Source: Azadirachta indica
Taxonomy: Eukaryota; Streptophyta; Magnoliopsida; Sapindales; Meliaceae
NCBI GenBank assembly: GCA_022749755.1
Contig: CM040444.1
Span: 7,815,009 to 7,879,008, forward strand
Reading direction: 5' to 3'
DNA: 64,000 nt
Shown: positions 38,529 to 51,084 of the stretch, one piece after another
Position numbering within the stretch: position 1 is the first letter of the stretch
How the letters are laid out: each line of letters begins with the position of its first letter
Made by a program: the position numbers and the translations under genes
Notes under the pieces: model-generated
What the model saw: the letters and a program-made list of their open reading frames with translations, nothing else
Told to the model about the DNA's origin: nothing
Databases searched by the model: none

Positions 38529-38953
38529 GTGCCTGTTTGGTTTGGCTTTTCATTGGCTAAAAGGGCTTTTTTAATGATAAAAACCCTTTTCAAATTTTTT
38601 AATGTCGTTTGGTTGACAATGAAAAAAAGTTTTTGGGAATTAAAAAAATTATTTTTCTTCTATTGGAAAAAACCCAAAATTTGGGCTTTTGTCAGTAAAG
38701 TTTCTTCAGCTTTTTTAAAAAATAAAATTGTCTAAAATACCCTTATTTTATTTTAAAAATTTTACGTTTTTTCTTTAAAATAAAACATTAAAAATTTATC
38801 TATTAAAGTAATTACTCAAATTTTCTCAAAAGTCATTTGTGACAACCAAACGATTAATAAACTTTTGTTAAAAACTCTACTCATAAAAATTTTACGGGTA
38901 AAAGTTTTATTTTAAAAAGCTCTATTTAAAAAGTTATACTAAACGGACCCTTA
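38529..38953. mobile_element. MITE with GCCTGTTTGG-type ends
   Basis: The left end agtgcctgtttggtttggc is roughly inverted at the right end as atactaaacggaccctta. The inside pairs in part (aaaaaccc words left, aaagttttat and gggtaaaag words right). This end sequence is typical of short non-autonomous DNA elements in dicots (hAT or PIF/Harbinger-like). The inner frame 38514-38735 is a by-product. The target-site duplication is uncertain (ttag/ttag at the edges). Confidence 0.55.
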
Positions 38954-39310
38954 GAATGTGGCGTAGCTACTGAATCTGAACTACATTTTCCAATTATTTT
39001 TCTTGTAGGTTGTGAAGGGAAGTACTACCCATCATGAGTCCACTCCTCTTGGCCTCGTGCTCAAGGCTCTCCATGTAGTGTTGCGAGGTTTACAAGAGCA
39101 CCTTTCCGTAGAGGCATTCTTCGGGTGTTTAGGCCTAATCTTCCTATTAAACCTAGTGCCAGAAGTTTGCAGTGGAAACAAAATGCTCAGGCAGTTTTGA
39201 GTGCTGCCAATTGATGCTGTTACTGCTGCCATTTAATGTTGCTGCTGCTATCATTTGATGGTGCTGGCTGAAAATGCAGCCACTGATCTGCCACTTATTG
39301 TTGCTTGTTA
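38954..39310. other. GC-richer exon-like patch of unknown origin
   Basis: A pyrimidine tract ending ttttcttgtag (about 39009) precedes a GC-richer block with two overlapping open frames (+ 39012-39200, - 39032-39232), followed by tgctgctg repeats. It looks like a last exon with an untranslated tail, but neither frame resembles a family I know. It may belong to the same lost gene as the 37.2-kb frame. Confidence 0.25.
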
Positions 39311-39589
39311 ATTTTGCACTTGATGCTCTGAACTAGCAACTTGTCAGAACGAGCTTTGATTTGAACTTGTATTATGCATTAAAAAAAATTCATCTTTTTT
39401 TTAGTAATTTGTTATTAAATGTAATTTATTATAATGAAAGACAATTAATTTGTTCCGAAATAAATTATTTAATGATTTTGAATAAATAGAGCTCTTGAAT
39501 GTCTTTTATTCAAATGATAAAATAAAATGTATTTGTGTTTGAAATTAAATTAATGAAAATTATTATAAATATTTAATATTTTTTGTAAC

Positions 39590-39913
39590 CAAATATTGGG
39601 TAATAAAAAGTTGTAGCCAAAAAAATATATATAATTTTTTTAAAATTGTTTGCGGCCATTATATGTTAGTCGCAAATTAGTTACCAATATTTTTTAGGCC
39701 ACTATATATTGGTTGTAAAATTGGCCGCAAAAACTTTTGCAGTTACTAAAAACAGTCACAAATGACAAAAGACTTTTTCTTTTAAAACTTATTGCCACAA
39801 ATGAAATTTGGCTGCAATTAGCTGTATTTCAATCACAAAAGCATTTTTTGAGACTGAATTTGTATTATTTACGGCTAATTTTTTCAACCGTAAAAGAGAC
39901 CTTTTTTGTAGTG
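39590..39913. mobile_element. CACTA-type element end
   Basis: The sequence ends ttttttgtagtg at 39913 (reverse complement CACTACAAAAAA), the standard CACTA terminus of plants. Repeated ggccgcaa, gcggccat and tcacaaatg words before it look like subterminal repeats. No left end was found, so the left limit is approximate. It abuts the 3' flank of TNL-2. Confidence 0.55.
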
Positions 39914-40130
39914 AATCATAATTATATATAATTTTGATTTCTAACTAACTATAGATGCTTTAAAATAAATAATAATGAAAAACCAAATAGAATTTGAGTT
40001 ACCAAGTTCAAATTGATAGCAATCTGAATCAATTGGTCAAAAGTAATCAAATTAATTGAATATATAAAATGCAAAAATCTTCAGTTTGTGACAAATTGAA
40101 GAAAAACAAATATAAATCAAGAAAAAAAAC
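39914..40130. other. 3' flank of TNL-2
   Basis: From 39953 it is the paralogue of about 10375-10596 beside TNL-1, with scattered substitutions and indels. Confidence 0.75.
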
Positions 40131-43100
40131 TCAGGTTCTGAACATTGAATTCATCAATTTCAATCTTTTGGGATGCAGGTCTCGTTCGTCTTCCTCGTCA
40201 GTGCTGCTATCTTCCATTGATTCCTCCAAATCTGGTGCACGTAATAAACTGATTCCACATTTTCGCACCGCCTTGCAACAGTCTAAACGTTCACCAACAG
40301 TGTTTTTAAGATAGAATGAAATGGAGAACTCGTTGATGTACCCAAATTTATCGGAAGAGTGGGGAAGCGATCCTGATAATATTTGGTACCCCAAAAGTAC
40401 GTGCTCTGAATGCACAAAAAGAGAAGCCGTAAGCATATAGTCAAAGTCGTCAAAGGCAAAATGCCAGTTCCCATCTTCGGTTTTGACTTTCATCTCGGAC
40501 CACAATCTAACTTCTTTATCATGAATGTAATGATGTTCATCTAATGCCAAAATAATGCAAGAAGCAAAGCCAACTAATTTATTTTTGAACTCATCCCAAT
40601 CAAGCGGTCGCAGCTTCATAGTTACAGAAGATCCCACACTTTGATACTTAAACCACTCCGCAATTTCACTTCCAGGGAAAGTGTAATTAATACGATATTC
40701 CTGTTTCACACAAATATCATAATTACTTTAATTAATTAGCTAATTTAACCTTTTTTTTTTTTGAAAAGAAAGAGTCAAAGACATACATACCTTCTCGTGA
40801 TCTAATAATTCATAGGAATTTGACAAGTGAAAGCTCTCAACAATATATTTGTGTAACCTCGTAAGCTTGAAAATTGATAAACATGATGATACTTCAAGCG
40901 ATGTGCAATTAGACGCATGCAGGTATTGCAGATTGCAGGGAAGATTTGGTAAGGATTGAAACCTCTCGCAATAACTTACATCGAGCATCATCAATTCAGA
41001 AAGGTTTATGATGCTTTCTGGTATTCTCTCGAAGTGGTTTTTACTAAGCCACAATTCTTCTAGTGATAATAATTGGCCAAGACTTTCAGGTAACTCTGTG
41101 ATGCCGCAATCAATTATAGACAGAGATATTAGACTGTGCAAAGATAATGAAATTGGCAATATGAAACTACCCATCACCTTACTACTCCTGAATCCCCTGA
41201 AATAAAAAAACTGAAGCTCCTTCAGACATACAATGGATGATGGTAATTCTTTTATCGCAGTTCCTTCAACGTGGAGATGCATCAACGCTTCTAAATTTCC
41301 AAGCTCGTCAGGCAATCTCTGAAGATTTGAGCAACCAGAGAGATTAAGATATTCAAGAGATTTCAACTTGCAAAAACTGCTTGGGAGGCTTTTAAGCCTT
41401 GAACAATTCGAAAGATACAATGTTTCTAGTCTTGATTGACACATCATGAATGAGGGGAGTTCTTCAATTGTTGTTCCACTGAAATCTAACCACTCTAAAT
41501 TATGAGATGAGATCTCTGGAAAACACTTCAGATTTGAGCATCCCGAAAAACTAAGGTATGCAAGATGTTCCGAACGAATACTTAGTGGAAGACTCTTTAG
41601 GCTTGTGCAGTCAGTCAACCCAAGCACAACAAGCTTATTCAAATATTCAATAGATGAGTGTGTCTCAACCAAACTTGAACAGCCATCCATTATCAACTTC
41701 TCAAGATTTTGAGCCTTTGAAAGGTTTGGGAGTTTGGTTAGTTGCTTAGACAAACCAAGATTTATCTCTTTCAAGTGAACAAGATCCTAACAAAAATTAA
41801 AAAATAAAAGGTAAGAAAGACCAACACTAGTAATAATTATGTATGGACAAAAAATGTCTATATGTATATATATATATATATATATATTTGAATTTTAATT
41901 ATACCTGAACTCCATCCCAAAGTTGTTCAACCTCACTATTAGGTAATTCGAGTGAAATAAGATTCTCTGGATGAATGGGCAATGATTTTAATGGATATCC
42001 ACCCCAATGAAGACACCTTAGCTTAGGAAAAATATATCTTGTGTCTTCAAAATCAAATATCTCACATTTGTTCTCCATATAAAATTTCAAGAATCTCAAA
42101 TTACTCATTCTTTTAAGATTATTGAAACTAAAACTTATCTGTTTATTTTTAAATATATCCAAAAATATACCTTGAATTGCTTCGGTCTCCTAATAATAAT
42201 AAAAAATTCAAAAGTTAGTATTAAATTTTAAAAATTCAACAAGACAATTATTAGAAAATAGTAAGACTCCTTATTGCTAATAAATACAGAAGTATTATAA
42301 TATGTATATTATTATATATACAAGAATATAAACAAATTTTTTTTGCACAAATTGATTTTTTTATAATGTTATCTATTCATTAACTTTTATTCACTTTTGC
42401 TCTGCCATTAATTTTAATTTGTATATAAAATTTATGGTGTAACATTATTCTAAATATTAATCTCTAAGAAAATGCTTACCGTATTATACATCAAAACTTC
42501 CAAAATCTCCTCAGCATGGCACAATCGACTACGTTTTCTAGGATCATCAACAGATTCTTGCCGAACAATTTCTCGACCCATTTCTTGTAGTAGATCATGT
42601 ATTGTCATCTTATTGTCTGATATAATTATTAGACACTTATTGACAAGAACTCTAATTCCTATTTCTCCATAAAAGCCACAAGCATCCAAGAATTGTATTG
42701 CAAAGTTTCTATCCACACCTTTAAGAAAACATGCAATGTTAAGAAAAATATTTTGTATTTTATCATCCAAGCCATCATAACTTATTTTGAGCACCTTTTG
42801 AATATCTTGATGAGGAATTCTTTTTAGTTTCTGTATTTCGCTATTTCATTCTCCTTTACTCCTTCCAAATAAAAAATGACCCAAAACTTTAAGAGTTAAG
42901 GGAACACCTTGAGCATATTGCATTATCTCGTTTGACAGTTCTTCATAACCCACATTAGTTTGAAGGCATACTAATTGAAAAGCCTAAGGGCATCAACATT
43001 TTCCAATTCCTTCATCTTGTATATACGTTTCACTCCATAATTTTGAAGAACTTGTTTATATCTTGTTGTTATAATGATTAAACTCCCTGACATAAACCAA

Positions 43101-44179
43101 TCAAGCTTATAGACTAAGGATTCTATTTGGTCAGGATGAGTCACATCATCAAAAATAATTAAAACTTTTCTACGACTTAACCTTCTAAAATGGTACCTAA
43201 TATTATTACTATCAATCTTCAAATTTTCATCCCTTAATAAAGTGGAAAGAAGTTCTCTTTGCAATTGACGTAAACCATTATTCTTTTCATATTCTTCTCT
43301 AACATTTTGAAGAAAGCAAAAGCCATTAAAATGACTAGAGAATTTGTTAAAAATTGCATTGGCAATTGTTGTTTTGCCAATACCACCAATGCCCAAAATG
43401 CCCAAAGTGTAAACACCTTCTGATCTATAACTTAATAATGATTCAATATCCTTAATGCGTGATTCTACTCCAACCAAATCTTTGTCAAGTTTAACAAGAA
43501 ACATACCATCATTCAACCTCTTTAAAATATCTTCCATAATTTTCTGTACAAGTACAGATTCAGATCTAACAAATACAAATTAAAAGAATTATAAATTTGA
43601 TGGATAAAAAAAAAAGTCAATTAAAGGTTACTATATATATATAGTAATTTTATGTAGCAAATTACTATAAACAAGAAATACCTTATGACACAAGAATCAA
43701 AGCCAGATAGGCTGGTTGCTTTCCTCAAAGCATTCCTCCATCTCTGCAACTTCTTTACCCTTTCCTTGAATCTTTCTTTAAGTTTTAAAAATGCAATTCC
43801 AAAATTTCTAGTCTGATTCCTTACATATGATGGATCAACATTATAAAAAATAGGTATTACAATCTGTTGATACTTTTTTTTACATTTGAGGATCTTTACA
43901 AGATCTTTCATGCACTATCTGGAAGAAGCATATCTTTCTGAGAAAATGACAACTACAATCTTTGATTCTTTGATTGCATTCAAAAGAGATGATGAAATTT
44001 CATCTCCTCTAATAAATTTATCATCAATGAAAGTTACAATATTATTTTGAGATAAAGCTGAATAAAGACTGGCTAATAAAATTATTTCGAGTGTCCACGC
44101 CTCTGAAATTAAGGAAAACATCATACTTTTTTCGAAGAGTTTTGTTAGAGAACAATGAAGACGAAGAAGAACAAGCCAT
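40131..44179 (-). pseudogene. TNL-2: TIR-NBS-LRR resistance gene, broken in TIR and NBS
   Basis: Exons with matching splice sites are 44179-43682 (TIR), 43565-42480 (NBS), 42189-41905 (linker), 41786-40791 (LRR) and 40700-40131 (C-terminal domain). NBS motifs are P-loop GIGGIGKTTIA, kinase-2 VLIIFDDV, RNBS-B GSLIIITTR, GVPLTLKVLG and an MHD variant IHD. The LRR exon is open and codes about a dozen repeats (LSGCSNLQRLPDELGNLEAL), and the C-terminal domain is open (FPGSEIAEWFKYQSVGSS). Lesions are a one-base insertion in the TIR after NNFIS, a stop replacing Trp in the SSRWC motif, a stop replacing Trp after LRLFN plus a small deletion beside it, and a stop replacing Trp after GRSKGE. TIR Glu of the WCxxEL motif is Asp here. 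TNL-2 and TNL-1 are tandem paralogues. As written it can only yield truncated products; LRR/C-terminal fragments could be transcribed, but no promoter for that is evident. Confidence 0.92.
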
Positions 44180-44740
44180 CACAATTCACTTGGGAAGTGA
44201 TTTGGAGGTGAAATTTGAAAATTTCGTTGTTCAAAAGTTGAATTGTCACGACAGAATTTATCAATGCTCTCTGCTCCCTCTGAACCTTCGTGGAAGTTTC
44301 ATGCTAAATAATTTACTCTTTAAAATTTCGTCCATTGAACGTTATTAATGTTTATAAGGTATAATTAAATAATCTAATAAACTAAACTACTTTCTTATAC
44401 ATGCTAAGCTACTTCCTTGGAACATCCAAGAAATTCTACATTGATTTCATCGATTTTTTTTTTCTAAGGTGTTCATTTCTGGGGAGATGCCTTTCAACTG
44501 TAGCCGTGTTGACTTGGAAAATTAACTCAATTTGTAATTATCAAATGATATTTGATATTTTAATTTTCTTATCATCATCAATCGTGAAGATAAAATATTA
44601 TGCAGTAAAAGAATTTTTTACCATAAAAAATATTATTATTTCCGCAAAGTTGAGTAAATTATTTATGCAAAGTAATGAACAGTTAATGATGTAGTTTTAT
44701 AAGACATTGAATATTTAATAATTAAATAAAATATGTTATT
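44180..44740. other. 5' flank of TNL-2
   Basis: It is paralogous to 15423-15960 upstream of TNL-1 (shared ccaagaaattctacattgat and gagatgcctttcaa). It presumably held the promoter. The plus-strand frame at 44401-44694 is a chance frame within this flank. Confidence 0.7.
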
Positions 44741-45903
44741 GGTCAATAAATTTGAAACATTACTCAATCGCACAAGTGAATATAAAATTTACATGTTCAT
44801 CCATCAAAGTAATAATGACAATAATAAATAATAATTGTAATATAATAAGAAAAAGGCATTTCACCAAATATGAGTACATGAAACATCACTTATAAAATAA
44901 AAATTATTCTAACGAAATTATTTTATAATTTTATTTCTTAAAAAAAAAATATTTGATGGGTTTTGTAACTAAAAGCTTTTGAAAATGAATCCTAAATAAT
45001 TTTCTAGAATCCAACTACATTAATTTCATCACTATTTTGTTCTTTAAAAATTAATTTACCTGTTGGTTGGAATATTCTTTTCTTCCCAAGTATGGAAGCT
45101 CATAAATTCTATCACCTTTTGGGAGCTCCAAGGGAAAAAACATGGGGCTGTGTATTTTACCGTTTGTCCGGTCTGTTTATGAGAGTATATATACCATTGA
45201 TGTCTTCATCAAAGCATTCTCCCGATAAATCATTGAGTATCAACTAAAGACAGGCCAAACACATAATTTTGCATTATTAATATAAAAACACATATCCTGT
45301 TCATCAAATCCTTTTCAATGACTGAATACAAAAATATATACATTCACCTTTTACATCAATACCTCTTTTAAAATGTTACCATTAGATTGTTGATATAATT
45401 GACATCTTTAGTATAAACTTAGGTAATATGATAATATTATTTATTCATTTTAATTTTATTATTTTTATTAACCAATACCATCATAACACGTCAGTTTCTA
45501 TCCGGCCGGTAGTTTATATAAAGAGTTTTTATGAGCTTACTATTAATTTTCAAAAATTTCCATATAAGTTAAACCCTATTTATTAGTTTAATTCTTGAAT
45601 TTGAACAAAATTAAAGATAATTTATTACATTAACTCTTAAAATGATCAAGATTAAAAGGAAACCATAGGTTATAACAAAAAAAATGAATAGACTATTCAA
45701 ATTAATAAAATTTTAATGAACAAGATTTTTCTAAATATATTTTAAATTAATGAGATGAAAAAAAATATTTTGACCGAGCCATAAGCATGTATATATATTT
45801 TCCCCTTTGTTTTTAATATGTAAAAAGATTCCCTATTGTTGTGAATATGCCATGCATGTGCTGATGTGCTATATTCACGGACTTATTCTCAACTATTCCA
45901 AAT
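44741..45903. other. Spacer
   Basis: AT-rich DNA without a recognised gene. Nothing else is supported. Confidence 0.4.
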
Positions 45904-46214
45904 AGGGTTATTTTAAGGAAATTTTTCAAAATAATCTTAATTTGAACTTTATTTACGTAAATATTTATGTTTCGACATTTTTCACCAAATTAATTAAAAA
46001 AAATTTAGACAAAAATACCTCTAAATAACCATTAAGTAAATTAACCAGAACAGCTTTATACATGAAGTTTTATACGAGCTATTGAGGGACATTCTTGTCC
46101 AAAAAATATTTTTTTATTAAGTTGATAACAAATTTTGAAACATGACTATTTAAATAAATTAGGTTCAAATTAAGGTAATTTTGAAAAAAATTCCTTATTT
46201 TAATAATTACCCCC
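45904..46214. mobile_element. Fold-back MITE, about 310 bp
   Basis: The arms of about 115 bases (45904-46022 and 46096-46214) are inverted copies: ggttattttaaggaaatttt, caaaataatcttaatttgaa on the left against ttcaaattaaggtaattttg, aaaaaaattccttattttaa on the right. The spacer is about 70 bases. Size, lack of coding and inverted ends fit a miniature Mutator-like or similar MITE. The target duplication is not clear. Confidence 0.75.
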
Positions 46215-48295
46215 CAAGGTTTTACTATATAGATGCGTGAAGAAGCCATGTACTGGAATTCAATTAAATTAATGGAATTCAAAGAAAAGTTGTATACATT
46301 AACCTTTGCGTAGTATAGAGTTTTATCTATGAAGCTTTATGATTGTTATTATTTAAATAACTTTATGAGTTGTTTTATGGTTGTCATTAAATTGAATTTT
46401 TCACAATAGAAAATAAAAATAACATATTCTATGATTTTATTTTATTGAGATATTTATTCAGTATTGACATTTAATATTTTTTTGACTTATGTTATCATCA
46501 ATACTGTAAAATATTATTATTGCAATATGAAACATACGAAACAAAGAAGTTATTGGAATCTAAAGTTCTAAAAATTGACTTCATTAACTGGACTCTGAAG
46601 TTCAGAGATATAATCTTAAATTAAGGACCTGAAGTTTTGCATATAACAATTATAAGAACCGAAATTTCGTATAAAAACTATTATGACTTTGCATTTCTGT
46701 GACAACAACAGTTATTCTAATAGATATAGTTTTTTTTTTTTTTTGCTCCAAGCAATAAGCTCAATGAGTAAGTGTTGCCTTTCTATGCAATAGTTTCTAC
46801 TCACTTCTCGCCTATCTAAGGGGTGATTTTTCACGAGATTTCAAACAAAATAGAGTTAAAATTCCAAAAAAAAAAAACCAAAAGTACAAACAAAAAGAAA
46901 AGCATAAAAAATATAAGAATGTAAATTGAATTAAAGATCTATGACAGAAAATTTTCGATTATGCTTTCACATGTAACAAATGTTTCCATAGTCTATAAAT
47001 AAAGGAAAGCATATGAAAATTGAAAATCAGTGCGGACAATTCGATATATATTATGTTATAACATTATAACAACAAATTAATTTTGATAGGTTTTTAAGTT
47101 TTATTTAGAAGATTTTTACTTTAGTTATTTAAATTTATGTTACTCAGTGGAGTTGGTTTACTGTTATTATAAATAGAATATTCATGTTTTTTATTATTTC
47201 AATTAATTACATATTCTCTTTTGATTTTGCTCTTTATGAAATTATTATCTTTATACTTGTGTTTTGGGTCATTGGACTTAAAACGACATCAAATCAATTT
47301 TGTTAGATTGTTTATCTAATCCAATACGTCAAAAAATTAAAAAAAATTTAGTATTCGACAAGATATTTTTATACTACCTGCTATCCCCTTTTAAAATAAA
47401 TTTGGAGAAGTGAAAATAACATCACTCATTTTTCTATTTGTCTTTTTTCTTTGGTCAATGACCAGTTTGTTACAATACTAAAAATGCTGGGACCATTTTT
47501 ATGTAGGCTTATGTCATTAGGTTAGATGTAAAGAATTTAATTAACATTGTAAATGGCATAGACTGAATTGTAAAAACTAAAAAAACATTGTACAAATTTG
47601 TTGTTTTGGTAAGATTCAGTGGCTAAATTGTTAATATTTCAAATTATTAATTACAATTAACTGAACATATATATACACCAAGCATGTTAATTATTTTATA
47701 AGAAGAAAAAAATTTTAAAAAACTGTTCAAACAGACGAAATAATAGTTCTCTTTGGTTCAGCTAACAAGAATAAAATAGGAAAAATATTAGAATTAGGGA
47801 GTAAAGGATATTTTTAAAACAGTAAGGAGAAAGTGAGCATTTAACTCAAACCCTAAAGGGACATGGACATTTTCCCGAACATGAACTGTCAAATGCTCTT
47901 GGCATATAGTATAAAAATGAAAATAGAACCTTAATTTATGCTGCTGTTGAGAAAAAGAGTTTAATAAAGAAAGAGGAAATCATGCAGAAAAGAAAGAAGT
48001 TCTAACAAGAAATTATAGAACAAAATCATTTGCTCAGTAATTCATCAATAATCTAATAGTCTAACGAAAAACATAATGTATGGAAAAAAAGGTAACTCAA
48101 CTTTGGAAAATCAAATCACTAGTAAATAAGAAATCTGAGTTCTTGATTCTGCATCACCTTTTTCTGGTTTTTTCAACTTCCAGCAAGTATTGCAGCATGT
48201 TCAAGATATAAGTTGTTACGTAAAGCAATTAATGAACAATGAGACTTCACATTGTTTTGTTCGAAGACAAAATCATACTATATATGCATACTTAC
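46215..48295. other. Spacer
   Basis: AT-rich. A T-run with a following block at 46735-46850 looks like the end of a small repeat but could not be assigned. No gene is supported. Confidence 0.4.
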
Positions 48296-48352
48296 ATATA
48301 TAGAGTATACAGCTTGCCCTGGTGCAGGTGTCTTTGCTGCAGCACTGCTCAT
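48296..48352 (-). other. Possible orphan exon
   Basis: On the minus strand a 57-base GC-richer block is framed by an acceptor-like cag before ATGAGC and a donor-like GTAAG after TATATAT. It would code MSSAAAKTPAPGQAVYSIY. I recognise no family, and no neighbouring exon was found. It stands out only by base composition against the AT-rich spacer. Confidence 0.2.
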
Positions 48353-48989
48353 CTGCACATTATGTGTAAATAAAAAATTAATACATAAAGAGCATTCATG
48401 AACTGGCAAAACGATGAACAAGAGAGGGAAAGTGAAAAAAAGGTATCAGGATTCAGCTGTTTAAAATTAGCACCACACGAATGTAATGCAAGCACCGGAT
48501 AGATAGAAGTCGTGTTTAGGAAATCTATGGTTCAATCACTAATCGTGAATGATTAACATGAGTATGTGCAAGAGGTAATTGCAATCTCAAAGAATAAGAA
48601 CAATGTTTAGGATTGAGGTATAGATGTTATAGGATGGAATCACTAGATGTCGTTAAAATATAAAAAATATGTATCTTTTAATAAAAGTTAGTGTTTATCA
48701 AATATTTTAAATGATGTGATTGTAAAACGTTTAATTTTTATCCTATGTTGTTTATGATTATTTGTTTGAGAATTTTTTTTTTTTTTTTAAATTTTATAAT
48801 ATATATATAATATATTATATCTCTATTTTATTATATAATTATACTTAATTTATGTATTATTAAGTAATAAACTTCACATTATTTAATCTGTTTTGAATAT
48901 TTTTTTTAAACATTTTAATTTTATTTTGCAGATATTAAAGTGTTTCAACCAAAAAAATGAAAACGAAATACAAGTGTAAGCCCGTGAGT

Positions 48990-49660
48990 CTCTATTGATC
49001 TTCGGCTAAATGTCATAAGTCAATATTTTAAGTATGATGTATTAAAATGGTGACAATTTCATGTACACAGTATAAATATTATGCATACATATTATTTATT
49101 ATATCCTTTAACACGCTTGACAGTTGTTTAAAATTAATATATGTAAATTATATTTAATTAAAAAAAGTTTATACATTCAATTCTTGTATTCTAATTGTTG
49201 ACTATCATATGGTATTACTAGAAAATAATTATCAAGCTAATTAATAATTGAGAAGTGAACGTGAGGCACGGACTAAACTCTTTTTGCAAAATAAAAGAGC
49301 AGATATTTTATTGGCCCAGGAATAATAATTGTTTGTGTGTGGTGAAAAACTTGCCCTCTCTTTTTGTTTTCCGATTGTTTTTTTCTTATTGCTATTGGGT
49401 TATCTATAGTTAAAATTCTACTAGAATTAGGAGTGTCTATGGGTTGAAGGTTTGGGCTCGTTTTTGTTGTGTTTAACAAAACAATTAGCCGTGGGACCCA
49501 ATTGAATAATTTTGGCCCATTCCTACACCTTTTCGGTCCTATTGGTGCTATAAGTCAAGTTGCAAAATCAAACAGCCCAACAGAAAGTTCCTCAATTTCA
49601 TCGGAAGACTTAACCACCACTTGAAACTGAAAGTAATTTCTTGGTCCAATTCTTTTATTT
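48990..49660. repeat. Orphaned copy of the TNL-3 5' flank
   Basis: The block matches 62440-62900, which lies upstream of TNL-3, in the same orientation (shared tttatacattcaattctt, ctttttgcaaaat/cttttctgcaaaatc, ttgctattgggttat/tcgctattggattat). No TNL coding sequence lies next to it on the expected (left) side. The minus frame 49273-49479 inside it is a chance frame. Confidence 0.65.
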
Positions 49661-49869
49661 GACCATTTCTGTTCAATAGGCCTTTAATTTTTTTTTGTAT
49701 TTTTTAATATATAATTTTATGTAAATTTATTAATGACGATTTAATTAAATAAAAAATATTTTATACCAAAATTTAAAAAAAAAAATAAAATAAAACAAAC
49801 TTTTTAAGTTTATTTTATTTTGTTATTTTATTTGTATTAAAAAAAATAATAATAATAATATTCTAATAG

Positions 49870-50010
49870 ATCCCACTGATTGAAATTAAATTTAAAAATA
49901 TATTCTAATTTTCTCAAAACTTAAGTAAATATTTAGTACGACTCAAAAACTTAAGACAACATTGACTATTTTTTCAAAAACTAGGGAGTATACTACAATA
50001 TCCCATTAAA
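49870..50010. repeat. Dispersed repeat, copy 2 (inverted relative to 27175-27320)
   Basis: The shared words are listed under copy 1. The repeat ends near gggagtatactacaatatcc on this strand. Confidence 0.55.
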
Positions 50011-51084
50011 AATACTTACCTAAAATTACTTTTTGTTCATTATCATCCAGTATATACATATTGGTAATTAGTATTACTACAACAATCTTAACAATAAAAT
50101 TTTTTGGATACACAAAAAATTATTTTTTAAATTTGTAACATTTTTAAAAATAAAATTTATTAAACAGTAAACTAATTCTCTTCAAATTGATTATTTTTAA
50201 GTTACAGACAAAATAAAATATTGTAATATCCACGACAATTACAAACTAACTCGAACAAATAAATGTGTTTAACAGGAATTTTTTTTTGAAGAAAATATTA
50301 TGGAAAACATTCTCCCAAGTGAATAAAATTTTAAGAAAGTTTAAGAACAGGGGAAGAAATTAGTTAGTAAAGAGTAAACAATGTGCTAGTTTAATGCAGT
50401 TAGGTTATATAATTTTCTGCAAATTCGCTCGCCTAACATATAACTATTGACATTATTTAAAGAGAAATTTAACCAAAATGCTTAACACTCGAGCTAAATT
50501 TTTAACAATATCCACTGTTTAAAATTTGTTAAAAAAATGACTCACTTAAATTTCTTTTGTGAAAATATTTTGATTGAAAGTATATGTGGATCATTTTTAA
50601 AAATTTTTTATAAGGATATTTTAATTTGAATGGATTATTTTTTAAATATATTTTAAATAATAATTATTTTAAAAAATTAAATTTCTAATTTACTTACTGT
50701 TAAAATTCTCCCTTATTTAAAAGCATTAACTAAATAATTTGTTAGGTTGGCCGAAAGAACATTAAAACAGATCACTCAATTCAGGAAACAGATCTACAAA
50801 TATCAGACAGAAAAGCTAGCAATTTGGCTTGTTGATTCAGTCAAATTTCCGCATATCAATTTACAACACTGGAATCAGGTAAAGAATTCAATCATATGGT
50901 AACTAACAACATACATAATACATACCAACTTCCATTTCTGTACATAATTTGAGATTACAAAGTTTCACTGTAATGTATCAAATAAGATGGAATTGTATTA
51001 ATTGGACAAATTAGTTTAAATTAAACATAAGAAAATACTTCCAAAATAACATTTTACACCCAATAAAAAAGTCCTTCAATGCCT
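50011..51084. other. Spacer
   Basis: AT-rich DNA with a weakly repetitive stretch at 50480-50640 related to the preceding dispersed repeat. No gene was seen. Confidence 0.4.

Noticed and set aside
38514..38735. 73-residue plus frame
   Set aside because: It lies inside a MITE and starts in its terminal inverted repeat.
40131..44179. Calling TNL-2 an intact gene with unusual introns
   Set aside because: The TIR frameshift and the Trp-to-stop changes fall inside conserved motifs flanked by good sequence on both sides, and no consistent splice sites remove them.
46079..46282. 67-residue minus frame
   Set aside because: It runs through the right arm of the fold-back MITE and is a by-product.
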